Assembly (NCBI RefSeq): GCF_001552155.1
Contig: NZ_BCQQ01000062.1
Coordinates: 1-38,075, forward strand
Reading direction: 5' to 3'
DNA: 38,075 nt
From: Actinomadura formosensis NBRC 14204
GTDB lineage: Bacteria; Actinomycetota; Actinomycetes; Streptosporangiales; Streptosporangiaceae
Shown here piece after piece: positions 15,646-24,050 of the stretch. Position 1 is the first letter of the stretch; each line of letters begins with the position of its first letter. The notes under the pieces were generated by a model that was not told where the DNA came from, did not search any database, and was given only the letters and a program-made list of their open reading frames with translations. The position numbers were made by a program, and so were the translations under genes.

Positions 15646-16812
15646 TCACCCGAGCGCCTGCTTGAGGTCACGGCGCAGGTCGTCCACGTCCTCGATGCCG
15701 ACGGACAGCCTGACCAGGTCAGACGGCACCTCCAGCGGCGATCCGGCGGCCGACGCGTGCGTCATCCGGCCCGGGTGCTCGATCAGCGATTCCACGCCGC
15801 CGAGCGACTCGCCGAGCGTGAACAGCTTCGTCCGCTCGCACACCCGGACGGCGGCCTCCGCCGACTCCATGCGGAACGAGACCATGCCGCCGAACGCCTT
15901 CATCTGCTTGGCGGCGACGTCGTGGCCCGGATGGTCGGGCAGCCCCGGGTAGAGGACCTGCCGGACCGACCGGTGCCGCGTGAGCATCTCGACGATCTTC
16001 TCGGCGTTCGCGCAGTGCCGGTCCATCCGCACGCCGAGCGTCTTGATCCCGCGCAGGGTGAGCCAGGAGTCGAACGGACCCGCGACGGCGCCCATCGCGT
16101 TCTGGTGGAACGCCAGCCGCTCGCCCAGTCCCGGGTCCGCCGCGATCAGCGCACCGCCGACGACGTCGGAGTGCCCGCCGATGTACTTGGTGGTCGAGTG
16201 GACGACCACGTCCGCGCCGAGTTGCAGCGGACGCTGCAGATACGGCGAGGCGAAGGTGTTGTCGACGGCGAGCAGCGCGCCCGCCTCGTGCGCGACGGCG
16301 GCGAGCGCGGCGATGTCGGCGATGCCGAGCAGCGGGTTCGTCGGCGTCTCCACCCAGATGATCTTCGTTTCGGGACGGACCGCGGCCCGCACCGCGGCGA
16401 TGTCGCCCAGCGGAACCGGGTCGAACGCGACGCCCCACGGCTCGGCGACCTTCGCGAACAGCCGGTAGGTGCCGCCGTAGGCGTCATTCGGGATGATGAC
16501 GTGATCGCCGGGCCGGCAGACCGTGCGCAGGAGCGCGTCCTCGGCGGCGAGCCCCGACGCGAACGCGAGCCCGCGGGCGCCGCCCTCCGTCTCCGCCAGG
16601 CATACTTCAAGCGCGGTACGGGTCGGGTTGGCCGACCGGGAGTACTCGTAGCCGCCGCGCAGCCCGCCGATGCCGTCCTGCTTGTAGGTGGAGACCTGGT
16701 AGATCGGCGGGACGACCGCCCCCGTCGTGGGGTCGGGCTCCTGCCCCGCGTGGATGGCCAGGGTCTCGAACCCCTGCTGAACCTCGTTGTCCATGGGTAC
16801 GAGGCTATCCAC
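15646..16812 (-). CDS. metB: Cystathionine gamma-synthase/lyase (Cys/Met metabolism PLP enzyme)
   Basis: This 388-residue fold-type I PLP enzyme of the Cys/Met metabolism family has the Schiff-base lysine K209 in VVVHSTTKYIGGHSD. The phosphate-binding YSRSANPTR, the cofactor Asp region AVDNTFASP and the substrate-binding SLGGVESLIEHP are all present. The family includes cystathionine gamma-synthase, which joins an activated homoserine ester and cysteine, and gamma-lyase, which cleaves cystathionine. Actinobacterial members are often annotated MetB and may do both, so the direction is open. The GTG start at 16812 is preferred because GGAGG lies 8 bp upstream; the internal ATG at 16794 lacks a site. 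A cystathionine beta-synthase gene lies 2.4 kb away in the same orientation, so together they can run transsulfuration. Confidence 0.93.
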   Translation of the reverse strand: MDSLVPMDNEVQQGFETLAIHAGQEPDPTTGAVVPPIYQVSTYKQDGIGGLRGGYEYSRSANPTRTALEVCLAETEGGARGLAFASGLAAEDALLRTVCRPGDHVIIPNDAYGGTYRLFAKVAEPWGVAFDPVPLGDIAAVRAAVRPETKIIWVETPTNPLLGIADIAALAAVAHEAGALLAVDNTFASPYLQRPLQLGADVVVHSTTKYIGGHSDVVGGALIAADPGLGERLAFHQNAMGAVAGPFDSWLTLRGIKTLGVRMDRHCANAEKIVEMLTRHRSVRQVLYPGLPDHPGHDVAAKQMKAFGGMVSFRMESAEAAVRVCERTKLFTLGESLGGVESLIEHPGRMTHASAAGSPLEVPSDLVRLSVGIEDVDDLRRDLKQALG

Positions 16813-16947
16813 CCCTCGCCCCTCCTAGAGGAGGAGGTACTCCCCCGCAGGTATCAGCCGCTATTTCGGCGCTGGGGGTGACCTCAAAGCCCCATGTGAT
16901 CTCTACCGTTTTACAGGTATCCCAACGACCCTGATTAAGGAAGTCCC

Positions 16948-19107
16948 ATGTTCGCTCGGCTCGCGCGCTTCGTCGTGAGACACCCGTGGTGGACGATCGT
17001 GGCGTGGCTCGTGGCCGCGGCATTGATCATCGCCTTCTCTCCCAAGCTCACCACCGAGTCCGACCAGGGCGACTTCCTGCCCTCGAAGTACGAGTCGGTG
17101 CAGGCGATCAAAATCGCCGAGAAGGCGTTCCCGGCGCAGGAGGACACCTCCTCGCTGATCGTCGTGAAGCGGACCGACGGCGGGCCGCTGACCGCGCCGG
17201 ACACCGCGAAGGTCAACGAGGCCGCCACGTCCCTGAACTCCGCCAAGCCCCCGACGGTGCTGAACTTCCTCACCGGCCCGCAGGCCGTCGCGCCGAACAA
17301 GGCCGTCCAGGTGATCATGGTGCCGATGAAGGGCACCTCGCAGGCCGACAGCAAGAAGCAGGGCGAGGCGGTCAAGGAGATCCGCAAGGACCTGCCGGCG
17401 CTGCTGAAGGGCAGCGGGCTGGAGGCCAAGGTCGGCGGTGACGTGGCCGGCTTCGTCGACAACGAGGACTCCTTCAACAAGTCCTTCGAGATCGTCGGCA
17501 TCGCCACCTTCGTGCTGATCATCGGCCTGATCCTGCTGATCTTCCGGGCCCCGCTGGCGGCGGTGCTGCCGATCATCGTGATCATGGTGACGATGCAGGT
17601 CGCGATGGGCCTGATCGGCGCCGCCTCGAAGGTCTTCGGCTTCTCCGGCGACGACAGCCTCAGCACCATCATCCTGATCGTGCTCTTCGGCATCGGCGCC
17701 GACTACTACCTGTTCCTGATGTTCCGGTTCCGGGAGCGGCTGCGCGCCGGCGACGACAAGAAGACCGCGATGATCACCGCGGTGGAGCGGGTCGGCGAGG
17801 TCATCTCCTCGGCCGCCGCCGCCATCGCCGTCACGTTCCTGGTGCTGCTGCTCGCGACGTTCGGCGTGTTCAGCGCCTGGGGCCCGTCCCTCGCGATCGC
17901 CGTCGTCGTCATGGGCATCACCTCGCTCACGCTGTTCCCGGCGCTCGTGTCGCTGCTCGGCACCGCCGTGTTCTGGCCGTCCAAGGCGTGGAAGAAGCAA
18001 CCGAAGGGCTCGGTCTCCACGGCCATCGGCCGCGCCGTCGGCAAGCGTCCGGCGGTCGCCGCCGCCGCGTCCGGTCTCGTGCTGGTCGTGCTGGCACTCG
18101 GCTCGCTCGGGTTCAAGGCCGACTACGACTTCGCCGCGGGCTTCCCGCAGGACACCGAGTCGGCTCGGGCGACCAAGGACATGGAGAAGGGCTTCCCGCC
18201 CGGCCTGACCACCCCGGTGCAGGTGTTCATCAAGTCTGAGAACGGGCAGCCGGTCACCCAGGAGCAGCTCGCGTCCTTCAGCGCGGCCGCCAAGACCGCG
18301 CCGGGCGTCGGCAGGGTGCAGCAGCCCGTCCCCGGCCGGGACAAGTCCGTGGCCCGCGTCGACCTGGTGCTGAAGACCAACCCGGCGTCCAACGAGTCGA
18401 TCAGCCTGGTCAAGGACAAGCTGGCGCCGGCCGTGCACAAGGCCGCCCCGGCGGGCACCCGCGCCTACGTCGGCGGCCAGACGGCGATCTTCGCCGACAT
18501 CAACGCCGTCAACAATCGCGACCTGTCGGTCATCCTGCCGGTGGCGGCGGTGCTGATCGCGCTCATCCTGGCCCTGCTGCTGCGGTCGGCCGTCGCGCCC
18601 GTCTACCTGGTCATCGCCGTCCTGCTGGGCTTCGCCGCGACGCTCGGCTCCGCGGTGTACGTCTTCCAGGGCGCGATGGGCGAACCCGGCGTCACCTTCC
18701 AGCTGCCGATCGTCCTCTACCTGTTCGTGCTGGCCATCGGGACCGACTACAACATCCTGATGACCGCGCGGCTGCGCGAGGAGGCGAAGGAGGGGCACGA
18801 CCCGCGGACGGCCGCGGCGCTGGCCGTCCAGCACGGCGGCCCGACCGTCGCCGCGGCGGGCCTCATCCTCGCCGGCACCTTCTCGGTGATGATGCTCGCG
18901 CCGGTCTCGATGCTCCAGCAGATGGGCTTCTCCGTCGCGATCGGCATCGCGCTGTCGGCGTTCGTCATGTCGACGTTCCTGGTGCCGGGCATCACCGCGA
19001 TGCTGGGCCACCGGGCCTGGTGGCCGGGGCACGGGGACGAGCCGAAGAAGCGGCCCCTCGCCACCGACACGCGGGAGGACTTCGCCCCGAGCGGGTACCG
19101 CGCCTAG
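16948..19107 (+). CDS. MMPL/RND-family membrane transporter
   Basis: This 719-residue MMPL transporter has the standard arrangement: one N-terminal helix (HPWWTIVAWLVAAALIIAF), an external domain (about 35-175), helices 2-6, a second external domain (about 375-520), then helices 8-12. Both proton-relay Asp-Tyr pairs are present, D252-Y253 (GIGADYYLFLMFRFRERL) and D600-Y601 (AIGTDYNILMTARLREE), and each is followed by the conserved basic loop. It should be a proton-driven exporter of lipids or small molecules. The ATG at 16948 has AAGGAAG upstream. It lies between metB and cbs but on the opposite strand. No TetR regulator is adjacent. Other MMPL proteins of this class carry lipids or drugs; the cargo cannot be read from sequence. 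Confidence 0.92.
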   Translation: MFARLARFVVRHPWWTIVAWLVAAALIIAFSPKLTTESDQGDFLPSKYESVQAIKIAEKAFPAQEDTSSLIVVKRTDGGPLTAPDTAKVNEAATSLNSAKPPTVLNFLTGPQAVAPNKAVQVIMVPMKGTSQADSKKQGEAVKEIRKDLPALLKGSGLEAKVGGDVAGFVDNEDSFNKSFEIVGIATFVLIIGLILLIFRAPLAAVLPIIVIMVTMQVAMGLIGAASKVFGFSGDDSLSTIILIVLFGIGADYYLFLMFRFRERLRAGDDKKTAMITAVERVGEVISSAAAAIAVTFLVLLLATFGVFSAWGPSLAIAVVVMGITSLTLFPALVSLLGTAVFWPSKAWKKQPKGSVSTAIGRAVGKRPAVAAAASGLVLVVLALGSLGFKADYDFAAGFPQDTESARATKDMEKGFPPGLTTPVQVFIKSENGQPVTQEQLASFSAAAKTAPGVGRVQQPVPGRDKSVARVDLVLKTNPASNESISLVKDKLAPAVHKAAPAGTRAYVGGQTAIFADINAVNNRDLSVILPVAAVLIALILALLLRSAVAPVYLVIAVLLGFAATLGSAVYVFQGAMGEPGVTFQLPIVLYLFVLAIGTDYNILMTARLREEAKEGHDPRTAAALAVQHGGPTVAAAGLILAGTFSVMMLAPVSMLQQMGFSVAIGIALSAFVMSTFLVPGITAMLGHRAWWPGHGDEPKKRPLATDTREDFAPSGYRA

Positions 19108-19125
19108 CGGCACCCACCCGAACGT

Positions 19126-19180
19126 CGGGTTGCGGAGCCCGGTCAGAAACGCCGCCCACCGGCCGGCGCTCCGCAACCCG
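19126..19180. terminator. Long-loop inverted repeat after the MMPL gene
   Basis: CGGGTTGCGGAGC (19126-19138) pairs perfectly with GCTCCGCAACCCG (19168-19180) across a 29-nt loop that can itself fold. It may be a termination or mRNA-stabilising structure. It sits 19 bp after the MMPL stop, before a second and stronger hairpin. Confidence 0.5.
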
Positions 19181-19211
19181 GCACCTTCTCGGGCACGGCA
19201 CCTCGTCACAC

Positions 19212-19248
19212 GGAGGGCCCGGAGATCATCGCGATCTCCGGGCCCTCC
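19212..19248. terminator. Strong bidirectional hairpin between the MMPL gene and cbs
   Basis: A perfect 16-bp stem (GGAGGGCCCGGAGATC with GATCTCCGGGCCCTCC) has a 5-nt loop and lies 8 bp from the cbs stop. It lies between convergent genes and is probably a shared terminator. No U-tract is present. Confidence 0.75.
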
Positions 19249-19256
19249 GCCGCTCG

Positions 19257-20633
19257 TCAGGTGGTGGACGCCGCCAGGAACGCCAGCAGGTCCTGGCGGG
19301 TGACGAGGCCCTTCGGCTTGCCGTCCACGAGGACGACCGCCGCCCCCGACTTCTCCAGCACGCCGACGGCCTTGCTCACCGGCTCGCCGTACCCGAGCGT
19401 CGGCAGCGGCGGCGACATGTGCAGCTCGACCGGCTCGGACATCTTCGCCCGGCCCTTCACCATGATGTCGAGCAGGTCGCTCTCCCCCACCGAGCCGACG
19501 ACCTCGGCGGCCATGACCGGCGGTTCCTCCTTCATCACCGGGACCTGCGACACCTCGTACTCGCGCATGATGGAGATCGCGGTCTGCACGGTCTCGTGCG
19601 GGTGGACGTGCACGAACTCCGGCAGCGTGGCGCCCTTGCGGGTGAGCACCTCGCCGACGCACGCCTCCTCGGTGTTCGGGGTGAGGAAGCCGTAGTCCGC
19701 CATCCAGCCGTCGTTGAAGATCTTGCCGAGGTAGCCGCGGCCGCTGTCCGGCAGCAGCACGACGATGACCGCGTCCGGGTCGGCCTTCTCGGCGACCCGC
19801 AGTGCCGCGACCACCGCCATCCCGCAGGACCCGCCGACGAGCAGCGCCTCCTCGCGGGCGAGCCGCCGCGTCATGAGGAACGAGTCCTTGTCGGACACCG
19901 CGATGACGTCGTCGCAGATGTCGCGGTCGTAGGTGTCGGGCCAGATGTCCTCGCCGACGCCCTCGGTCAGATAGGGACGCCCGCTGCCGCCGGAGTAGAC
20001 GGACCCCTCCGGGTCGGCGCCGATGACCTGCACCCGGCCCCCGGACACCTCCTTGAGGTACCTGCCGGTGCCGCTGATCGTCCCGCCGGTGCCGATGCCC
20101 GCGACGAAGTGGGTGATGCGGCCCTCGGTCTGCTCCCACAGCTCCGGGCCGGTCGTCTCGTAGTGGGACCGGGGGTTCTGCGGGTTGGTGTACTGGTTCG
20201 GCTTCCACGCGCCGGGGATCTCGGCGGCGAGCCGGTCCGACACCGAGTAGTAGGAGTCGGGGTGGTCGGGGTTGACCGCCGTCGGGCAGACGACGACCTC
20301 GGCGCCGTACGCGCGCAGCACGTCGATCTTGTCCTTGCCGACCTTGTCGGGGCAGACGAAGACGCAGCGGTAGCCGCGCTCCTGCGCGACGATGGCGAGC
20401 CCCACCCCGGTGTTGCCGGACGTCGGCTCGACGATCGTCCCGCCCGGCCGCAGCTCACCGGACTTCTCGGCCGCGTCGATCATCCGGACCGCGATGCGGT
20501 CCTTCACCGATCCTCCGGGGTTGAAGTACTCCACCTTGGCGAGCACCTGCGGCCGCAGGCCACTGGTGACCTTGCGCAGCCGAACCAGCGGGGTGTTGCC
20601 CATCAGTTCGACGAGCGAGTCGTGTACGTGCAC
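19257..20633 (-). CDS. cbs: Cystathionine beta-synthase
   Basis: This enzyme condenses serine and homocysteine to cystathionine, or acts as a cysteine synthase with activated serine. The 458 residues start with the fold-type II catalytic domain, with the PLP lysine K44 in NPGGSVKDRIA, EPTSGNTGVG, and the glycine loop GIGTGGTISGTGRYL. After about residue 330 two CBS domains follow (HPHETVQTAISIMREYEVSQVPVM and LPTLGYGEPVSKAVGVLEKSG), a usual adenosyl-ligand-responsive module. There is no haem-binding N-terminus. The GTG at 20633 is chosen because AAGGAAG precedes it and family members start at this point; an ATG at 20690 would add 19 unusual residues. With metB nearby it completes a transsulfuration pair. 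It is divergent from the SGNH gene. Confidence 0.94.
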   Translation of the reverse strand: MHVHDSLVELMGNTPLVRLRKVTSGLRPQVLAKVEYFNPGGSVKDRIAVRMIDAAEKSGELRPGGTIVEPTSGNTGVGLAIVAQERGYRCVFVCPDKVGKDKIDVLRAYGAEVVVCPTAVNPDHPDSYYSVSDRLAAEIPGAWKPNQYTNPQNPRSHYETTGPELWEQTEGRITHFVAGIGTGGTISGTGRYLKEVSGGRVQVIGADPEGSVYSGGSGRPYLTEGVGEDIWPDTYDRDICDDVIAVSDKDSFLMTRRLAREEALLVGGSCGMAVVAALRVAEKADPDAVIVVLLPDSGRGYLGKIFNDGWMADYGFLTPNTEEACVGEVLTRKGATLPEFVHVHPHETVQTAISIMREYEVSQVPVMKEEPPVMAAEVVGSVGESDLLDIMVKGRAKMSEPVELHMSPPLPTLGYGEPVSKAVGVLEKSGAAVVLVDGKPKGLVTRQDLLAFLAASTT

Positions 20634-20815
20634 CGCGACTTCCTTGTCCAGTGTGTTGATATGCGTGTGCCGTCCTTGTTCCGCAGCCATTGACGCGCGG
20701 GAACGGACGCGGGTCCGGAAGGTTTCCCGTTTCTGACGGTAGCCGAGATCGGTACCCGCAGGCATCAACGGCTTTACACCGGGGTAGGAACTTAATCACG
20801 GAGGGTCAAGCCAGT
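20634..20815. other. Divergent intergenic region between cbs and the SGNH gene
   Basis: This 182-bp stretch must hold promoters for both genes. A TAATCA box at 20794-20799 could serve the plus-strand gene, about 16 bp before its start. For cbs no convincing box can be fixed. No riboswitch or long dyad was recognised, although SAM or homocysteine control would be expected from the pathway. Confidence 0.3.
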
Positions 20816-21931
20816 ATGTTGAGAGCATTCACCGCGCGCCGGATCGCGGCCGCCGCGGCGTACGGCGGCGGAGGCGTCACGGCCCTCGGCGGTATCACCT
20901 TCGGCCTCATCGTGGCGGAGGCGAAGCTCGCCCGCAGGATCATCCAGGCGACGCCCAACGGCGCCCCGCCCGTGGCGGACGGTCTGTACGGCGAGACGTT
21001 CGGCGGCGCACCGATGTCACTGGTCATGCTGGGTGACTCGACCGCGGCCGGTCTCGGGGTCCACTCGCCGGAGGAGACACCCGCCGCCGTCCTCGCGACC
21101 GGGCTCTCCGCGATGGCGGACCGCCCCGTCCGGCTGACGAACGTGGCCCGCTCCGGCTCCCGGTCGCAGGCCCTCGGCGGCCAGGTCGAGCAGGCCCTGC
21201 AGACCCGTCCCGACATGGCCGTCATCATGATCGGCGCGAACGACGTGATCGGCCGGGTCTCCCCCGGCGAGTCCGTCCGGCATCTCGCGGACGCCGTCGA
21301 GCGGCTGCGCGCCGCCGGCAGCCATGTCGTCGTCGGCACCTGCCCCGACCTCGGCTCGGTCGAGCCGCTGTTGCAGCCGCTGCGGTGGTTCGCGCGGCGC
21401 GCCTGCCGCCAGCTCGCCGCCGCGCAGACGATCGCCGTCGTCGAGCACGGCGGCCGGTCGGTGTCCCTCGGCGACCTGCTCGGCCGCGAGTTCGCCGCCG
21501 ACCCGCTGTCGATGTTCAGCGAGGACCGCTACCATCCGTCCGCCCGCGGCTACGCCGCCGCGGCCGCCGCCGTCCTCCCGTCGGTGGCGTCCGCGCTCGG
21601 CCTGGAACCGGAGCCGGCCGGCGAGGTCGCTCTCCCCGTGTCCTTGGCCGCCGCCGAAGCCGCCGAGCAGGCCGGCACCGAGGTCAGCGGCGCCTCCGTG
21701 GCCGGCCACGACCGCGGCCCCCGCGGGCGCTGGGCCACCCTGCGGTATCCGTTGCGCCGCCCTTGGCGCCGGGCGCTGGGGCGTCCTTCTCTCCTGAAGG
21801 AGGCGGCAGTCGCGGGACTCGCTCCGGTCCGCCTGGCGGCTCACTGCGCGACCGGTTTCTCGCAGGCCCGAAACCGCCTTCGGACGCGCTCGCAGCGCTG
21901 GCGGTCGCCGGCCCCCGAGGCCGACGGCTGA
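20816..21931 (+). CDS. SGNH/GDSL-family hydrolase, membrane-anchored, with extended tail
   Basis: The 371-residue product starts with an N-terminal signal-anchor-like segment (residues 10-35). The SGNH domain has block I LGDSTAAG with nucleophile S75, a block III-type GANDV, and block V DRYHPSARGY with D237 and H240. The domain ends near residue 270. The tail (about 275-371) is Ala/Arg-rich, unlike the family. Its last 20 codons include a copy of a repeat also found at the left end of the window. As I recall, the M. tuberculosis relative Rv1075c is about 60 residues shorter. The tail therefore looks like coding sequence lengthened into intergenic repeat DNA. The ATG at 20816 has GGAGGG about 10 bp upstream. 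It is probably an esterase on the outer membrane face; substrate unknown. Confidence 0.85.
   Translation: MLRAFTARRIAAAAAYGGGGVTALGGITFGLIVAEAKLARRIIQATPNGAPPVADGLYGETFGGAPMSLVMLGDSTAAGLGVHSPEETPAAVLATGLSAMADRPVRLTNVARSGSRSQALGGQVEQALQTRPDMAVIMIGANDVIGRVSPGESVRHLADAVERLRAAGSHVVVGTCPDLGSVEPLLQPLRWFARRACRQLAAAQTIAVVEHGGRSVSLGDLLGREFAADPLSMFSEDRYHPSARGYAAAAAAVLPSVASALGLEPEPAGEVALPVSLAAAEAAEQAGTEVSGASVAGHDRGPRGRWATLRYPLRRPWRRALGRPSLLKEAAVAGLAPVRLAAHCATGFSQARNRLRTRSQRWRSPAPEADG
21870..21898. repeat. Dispersed 29-bp sequence, copy 2, inside the SGNH gene
   Basis: This copy matches 8-36 at 25 of 29 positions. Here it codes residues 352-361 of the SGNH protein, 33 bp before its stop. A repeat inside a coding end suggests that the original stop was lost and the frame ran on into repeat DNA. 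Confidence 0.4.
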
Positions 21932-22257
21932 GCGCAGAAGGACCGGGACCCGTCCGGTCACCAGAGGACGGGCCCACGGCCGACCTGGGCGCCCGCCGGC
22001 CGGCCTTCCGTCCGCGCTCACGGCGGCCGGCCGGCGGCGTGGGTCTCAGCGTGGGGCGCCCGACGTCCCGGGCACATGGGGCGGCCGTCATCACGGCGCC
22101 GGGATTCCCCTACCACCGGATAAACCCGTACTTATTCGACTCGCCGTCGATGGAGTCCGGGGGGCGGCGTGTACGGGGCGGGAGGCCAGCGATTAGATTG
22201 ACCAGGTGACCGGTGAGTAAGTTGCACCGTTTTGGCCGCTGAGACAGGAGACCCGCA
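21932..22257. other. Intergenic region between the SGNH and thiolase genes
   Basis: No gene is supported in these 326 bp. It contains a 7-bp-stem hairpin at 21949-21972 (CCCGTCC with GGACGGG), plausible as the SGNH terminator. A second perfect inverted repeat lies at 21994-22036 (CGCCGGCCGG with CCGGCCGGCG). Further right, 22110-22240 is AT-richer and probably holds the thiolase promoter, with TTAGAT at 22193-22198 and TTGACC at 22198-22203, but no well-spaced pair could be chosen. AGGAG lies 7 bp before the thiolase ATG. Confidence 0.45.
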
Positions 22258-23478
22258 ATGCCCGAGGCAGTCATCGTCGCCACCGCGCGCTCGCCGATCG
22301 GCCGCGCCTTCAAGGGGTCGCTGAAGGACATCCGGCCCGACGACCTCACCGCCCAGATGGTCACCGCCGCGATGGCGAAGGTGCCGCAGCTCGGGCCGGA
22401 CCAGATCGACGACCTGCTGCTCGGCTGCGGGCTGCCCGGCGGTGAGCAGGGCTACAACATGGGGCGCGTCGTGTCCGTCCTGCTGGGCTGGGACAACGTG
22501 CCCGGCGCCACCATCACGCGGTACTGCTCGTCCTCGCTCCAGACGACCCGGATGGCGCTGCACGCGATCAAGGCGGGCGAGGCGGACGTGATCGTCTCGG
22601 CGGGTGTGGAGACCGTCAGCCGGTTCGCCAAGGGCAGCAGCGACGGCCTGCCCGACACCCAGAACCCGACGTTCGAGGAGGCGCAGGCCCGTACCGCGAA
22701 GGCGGCCGAGGGCGGCGCACCGGTGTGGCACGACCCGCGCGAGGGCGGCAGGGTCCCCGACATCTACATCGCGATGGGCCAGACCGCCGAGAACGTGGCG
22801 GGGCTGCGCGGTGTGTCCCGGCAGGCGCAGGACGAGTTCGGCGTCCGCTCGCAGAACCTCGCCGAGAAGGCGCTCGCCAACGGCTTCTGGGAGAAGGACA
22901 TCACCCCGGTGACCCTGCCGGACGGCACCGTCGTGTCCAAGGACGACGGCCCCCGGCCCGGCACCACCTACGAGAAGGTGTCGCAGTTGCAGCCGGTGTT
23001 CCGCCCGGACGGGACGGTCACCGCCGGCAACTGCTGCCCGCTGAACGACGGCGCCGCCGCGGTCGTCATCATGAGCGACACCAAGGCCGCCGAGCTCGGC
23101 ATCACCCCGCTGGCCCGGATCGTGTCGACCGGCGTCACCGGCCTGTCCCCGGAGATCATGGGCCTCGGCCCGGTGGAGGCGTCCCGCAGGGCGCTCGCCA
23201 AGGCCGGCATGACCATCGATGACATCGACCTCGTCGAGATCAACGAGGCGTTCGCGGCGCAGGTGCTGCCGTCCGCCGAGGATCTCGGCATCGACCTCGA
23301 CAAGCTGAACGTCAACGGCGGCGCGATCGCGGTCGGTCACCCGTTCGGCATGACCGGCGCCCGCATCACCTCCACGCTCCTCAACAGCCTGAAGTTCCAC
23401 GACAAGCAGTTCGGGCTGGAGACGATGTGCGTGGGCGGCGGCCAGGGCATGGCGATGGTCCTGGAGCGCCTTTCCTGA
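22258..23478 (+). CDS. Acetyl-CoA acetyltransferase / 3-ketoacyl-CoA thiolase
   Basis: This 406-residue thiolase catalyses the reversible thiolytic cleavage or condensation of acyl-CoA units in fatty acid breakdown or acetoacetyl-CoA formation. The catalytic triad is complete: nucleophilic C90 (TRYCSSSLQ), H361 (VGHPFGMTGA) and C391 (MCVGGGQG). NEAFAAQ, typical of degradative thiolases, is also present. The start is the ATG at 22258 with AGGAG 7 bp upstream. As I recall, M. tuberculosis has fadA3 (Rv1074c) in the same neighbourhood, next to an SGNH protein and near cbs, so FadA3-like is the closest guess. No hydratase or dehydrogenase partner is adjacent. Chain-length preference cannot be told from sequence. 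Confidence 0.94.
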   Translation: MPEAVIVATARSPIGRAFKGSLKDIRPDDLTAQMVTAAMAKVPQLGPDQIDDLLLGCGLPGGEQGYNMGRVVSVLLGWDNVPGATITRYCSSSLQTTRMALHAIKAGEADVIVSAGVETVSRFAKGSSDGLPDTQNPTFEEAQARTAKAAEGGAPVWHDPREGGRVPDIYIAMGQTAENVAGLRGVSRQAQDEFGVRSQNLAEKALANGFWEKDITPVTLPDGTVVSKDDGPRPGTTYEKVSQLQPVFRPDGTVTAGNCCPLNDGAAAVVIMSDTKAAELGITPLARIVSTGVTGLSPEIMGLGPVEASRRALAKAGMTIDDIDLVEINEAFAAQVLPSAEDLGIDLDKLNVNGGAIAVGHPFGMTGARITSTLLNSLKFHDKQFGLETMCVGGGQGMAMVLERLS

Positions 23479-23488
23479 TTTTTCGGGC

Positions 23489-23534
23489 GGTGGCCCGCAT
23501 GAGAGCGCCCCGTGCCGCCTTCATGCGGGCCACC
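23489..23534 (+). terminator. Hairpin after the thiolase gene
   Basis: A perfect 14-bp pair, GGTGGCCCGCATGA (23489-23502) with TCATGCGGGCCACC (23521-23534), encloses an 18-nt loop 10 bp after the thiolase stop. There is no U-tract behind it. It is a probable terminator. Confidence 0.65.
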
Positions 23535-23668
23535 TGCGCGTTTCCGGGGAATATCCCCGCTATAAATGATCTACGTAACGCAAAAGATAGGTCCCCGTTA
23601 GGGTCTTGTCACATGCGGAGAGGTGTTGCAGAGTCAGCAGGAAGAGCCCCGCGACCTGGAGGTGCCAA

Positions 23669-23896
23669 TTGTCACTGAACCACTCGCCGGAGACGCACAG
23701 CAAGCTGATCGCCCGCATCCCGCAAGTCACCGGACGTGACATCCCCGAGTGGTTCACCGCCATCGAGAACGGCCCCTCGTTCACCCGCTGCGAGGAACGC
23801 AGCTCCTGGCTGGCCGAGGAGCACAACCTCTCACACGGCTACGCCGCGGCACTGGTGCGCGAGCACGAGCGCACGCGCCGCGCGCGCCACTACTGA
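23669..23896 (+). CDS. DUF4287-family small protein
   Basis: This 75-residue cytosolic protein matches the DUF4287 pattern: S-x-E-T-H-S-K-L, then IARIPQVTGRDIPEWF, then WLAEEHNLSHGYAAALVREHER. The TTG at 23669 is selected because GGAGG lies 6 bp upstream and the DUF begins right after it. A longer frame to 23606 would add unrelated residues. The function is unknown; members occur as small stand-alone proteins in many bacteria. The base composition is lower in GC than its neighbours, as is the upstream region 23550-23600, which contains TATAAA and likely promoter sequence. It lies between hairpins on both sides, so it is monocistronic. Confidence 0.78.
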   Translation: MSLNHSPETHSKLIARIPQVTGRDIPEWFTAIENGPSFTRCEERSSWLAEEHNLSHGYAAALVREHERTRRARHY

Positions 23897-24003
23897 TGGC
23901 AGCACCAAGCGAATCTCACACGGACCCGGTGGGATCCCGCCAGCGGATGCCCCCGCCATCGTGCGGCTGAGCCGACACGACTCTGGCGCAGAGATCCCAC
24001 ACG

Positions 24004-24037
24004 GATCAGCCCCGCACCGCCTGGCGCGGGGCTGATC
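24004..24037. terminator. Bidirectional hairpin
   Basis: A perfect 12-bp stem (GATCAGCCCCGC with GCGGGGCTGATC) has a 10-nt loop between the DUF4287 gene and the convergent Bax-inhibitor-like gene, 13 bp from the latter's stop. It probably terminates both. Confidence 0.72.
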
Positions 24038-24050
24038 ACTGCGTTGGCGG

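Noticed and set aside
16813..16947. A SAM or other riboswitch upstream of metB or the MMPL gene
   Set aside because: The 135-bp region has no recognisable conserved core or paired stems of a known class.
16903..20208. A 1101-codon open frame on the minus strand
   Set aside because: It lies antisense to the complete MMPL gene and out of frame with cbs. Its long runs of charged and Gly/Arg residues are the mirror of the sense codons.
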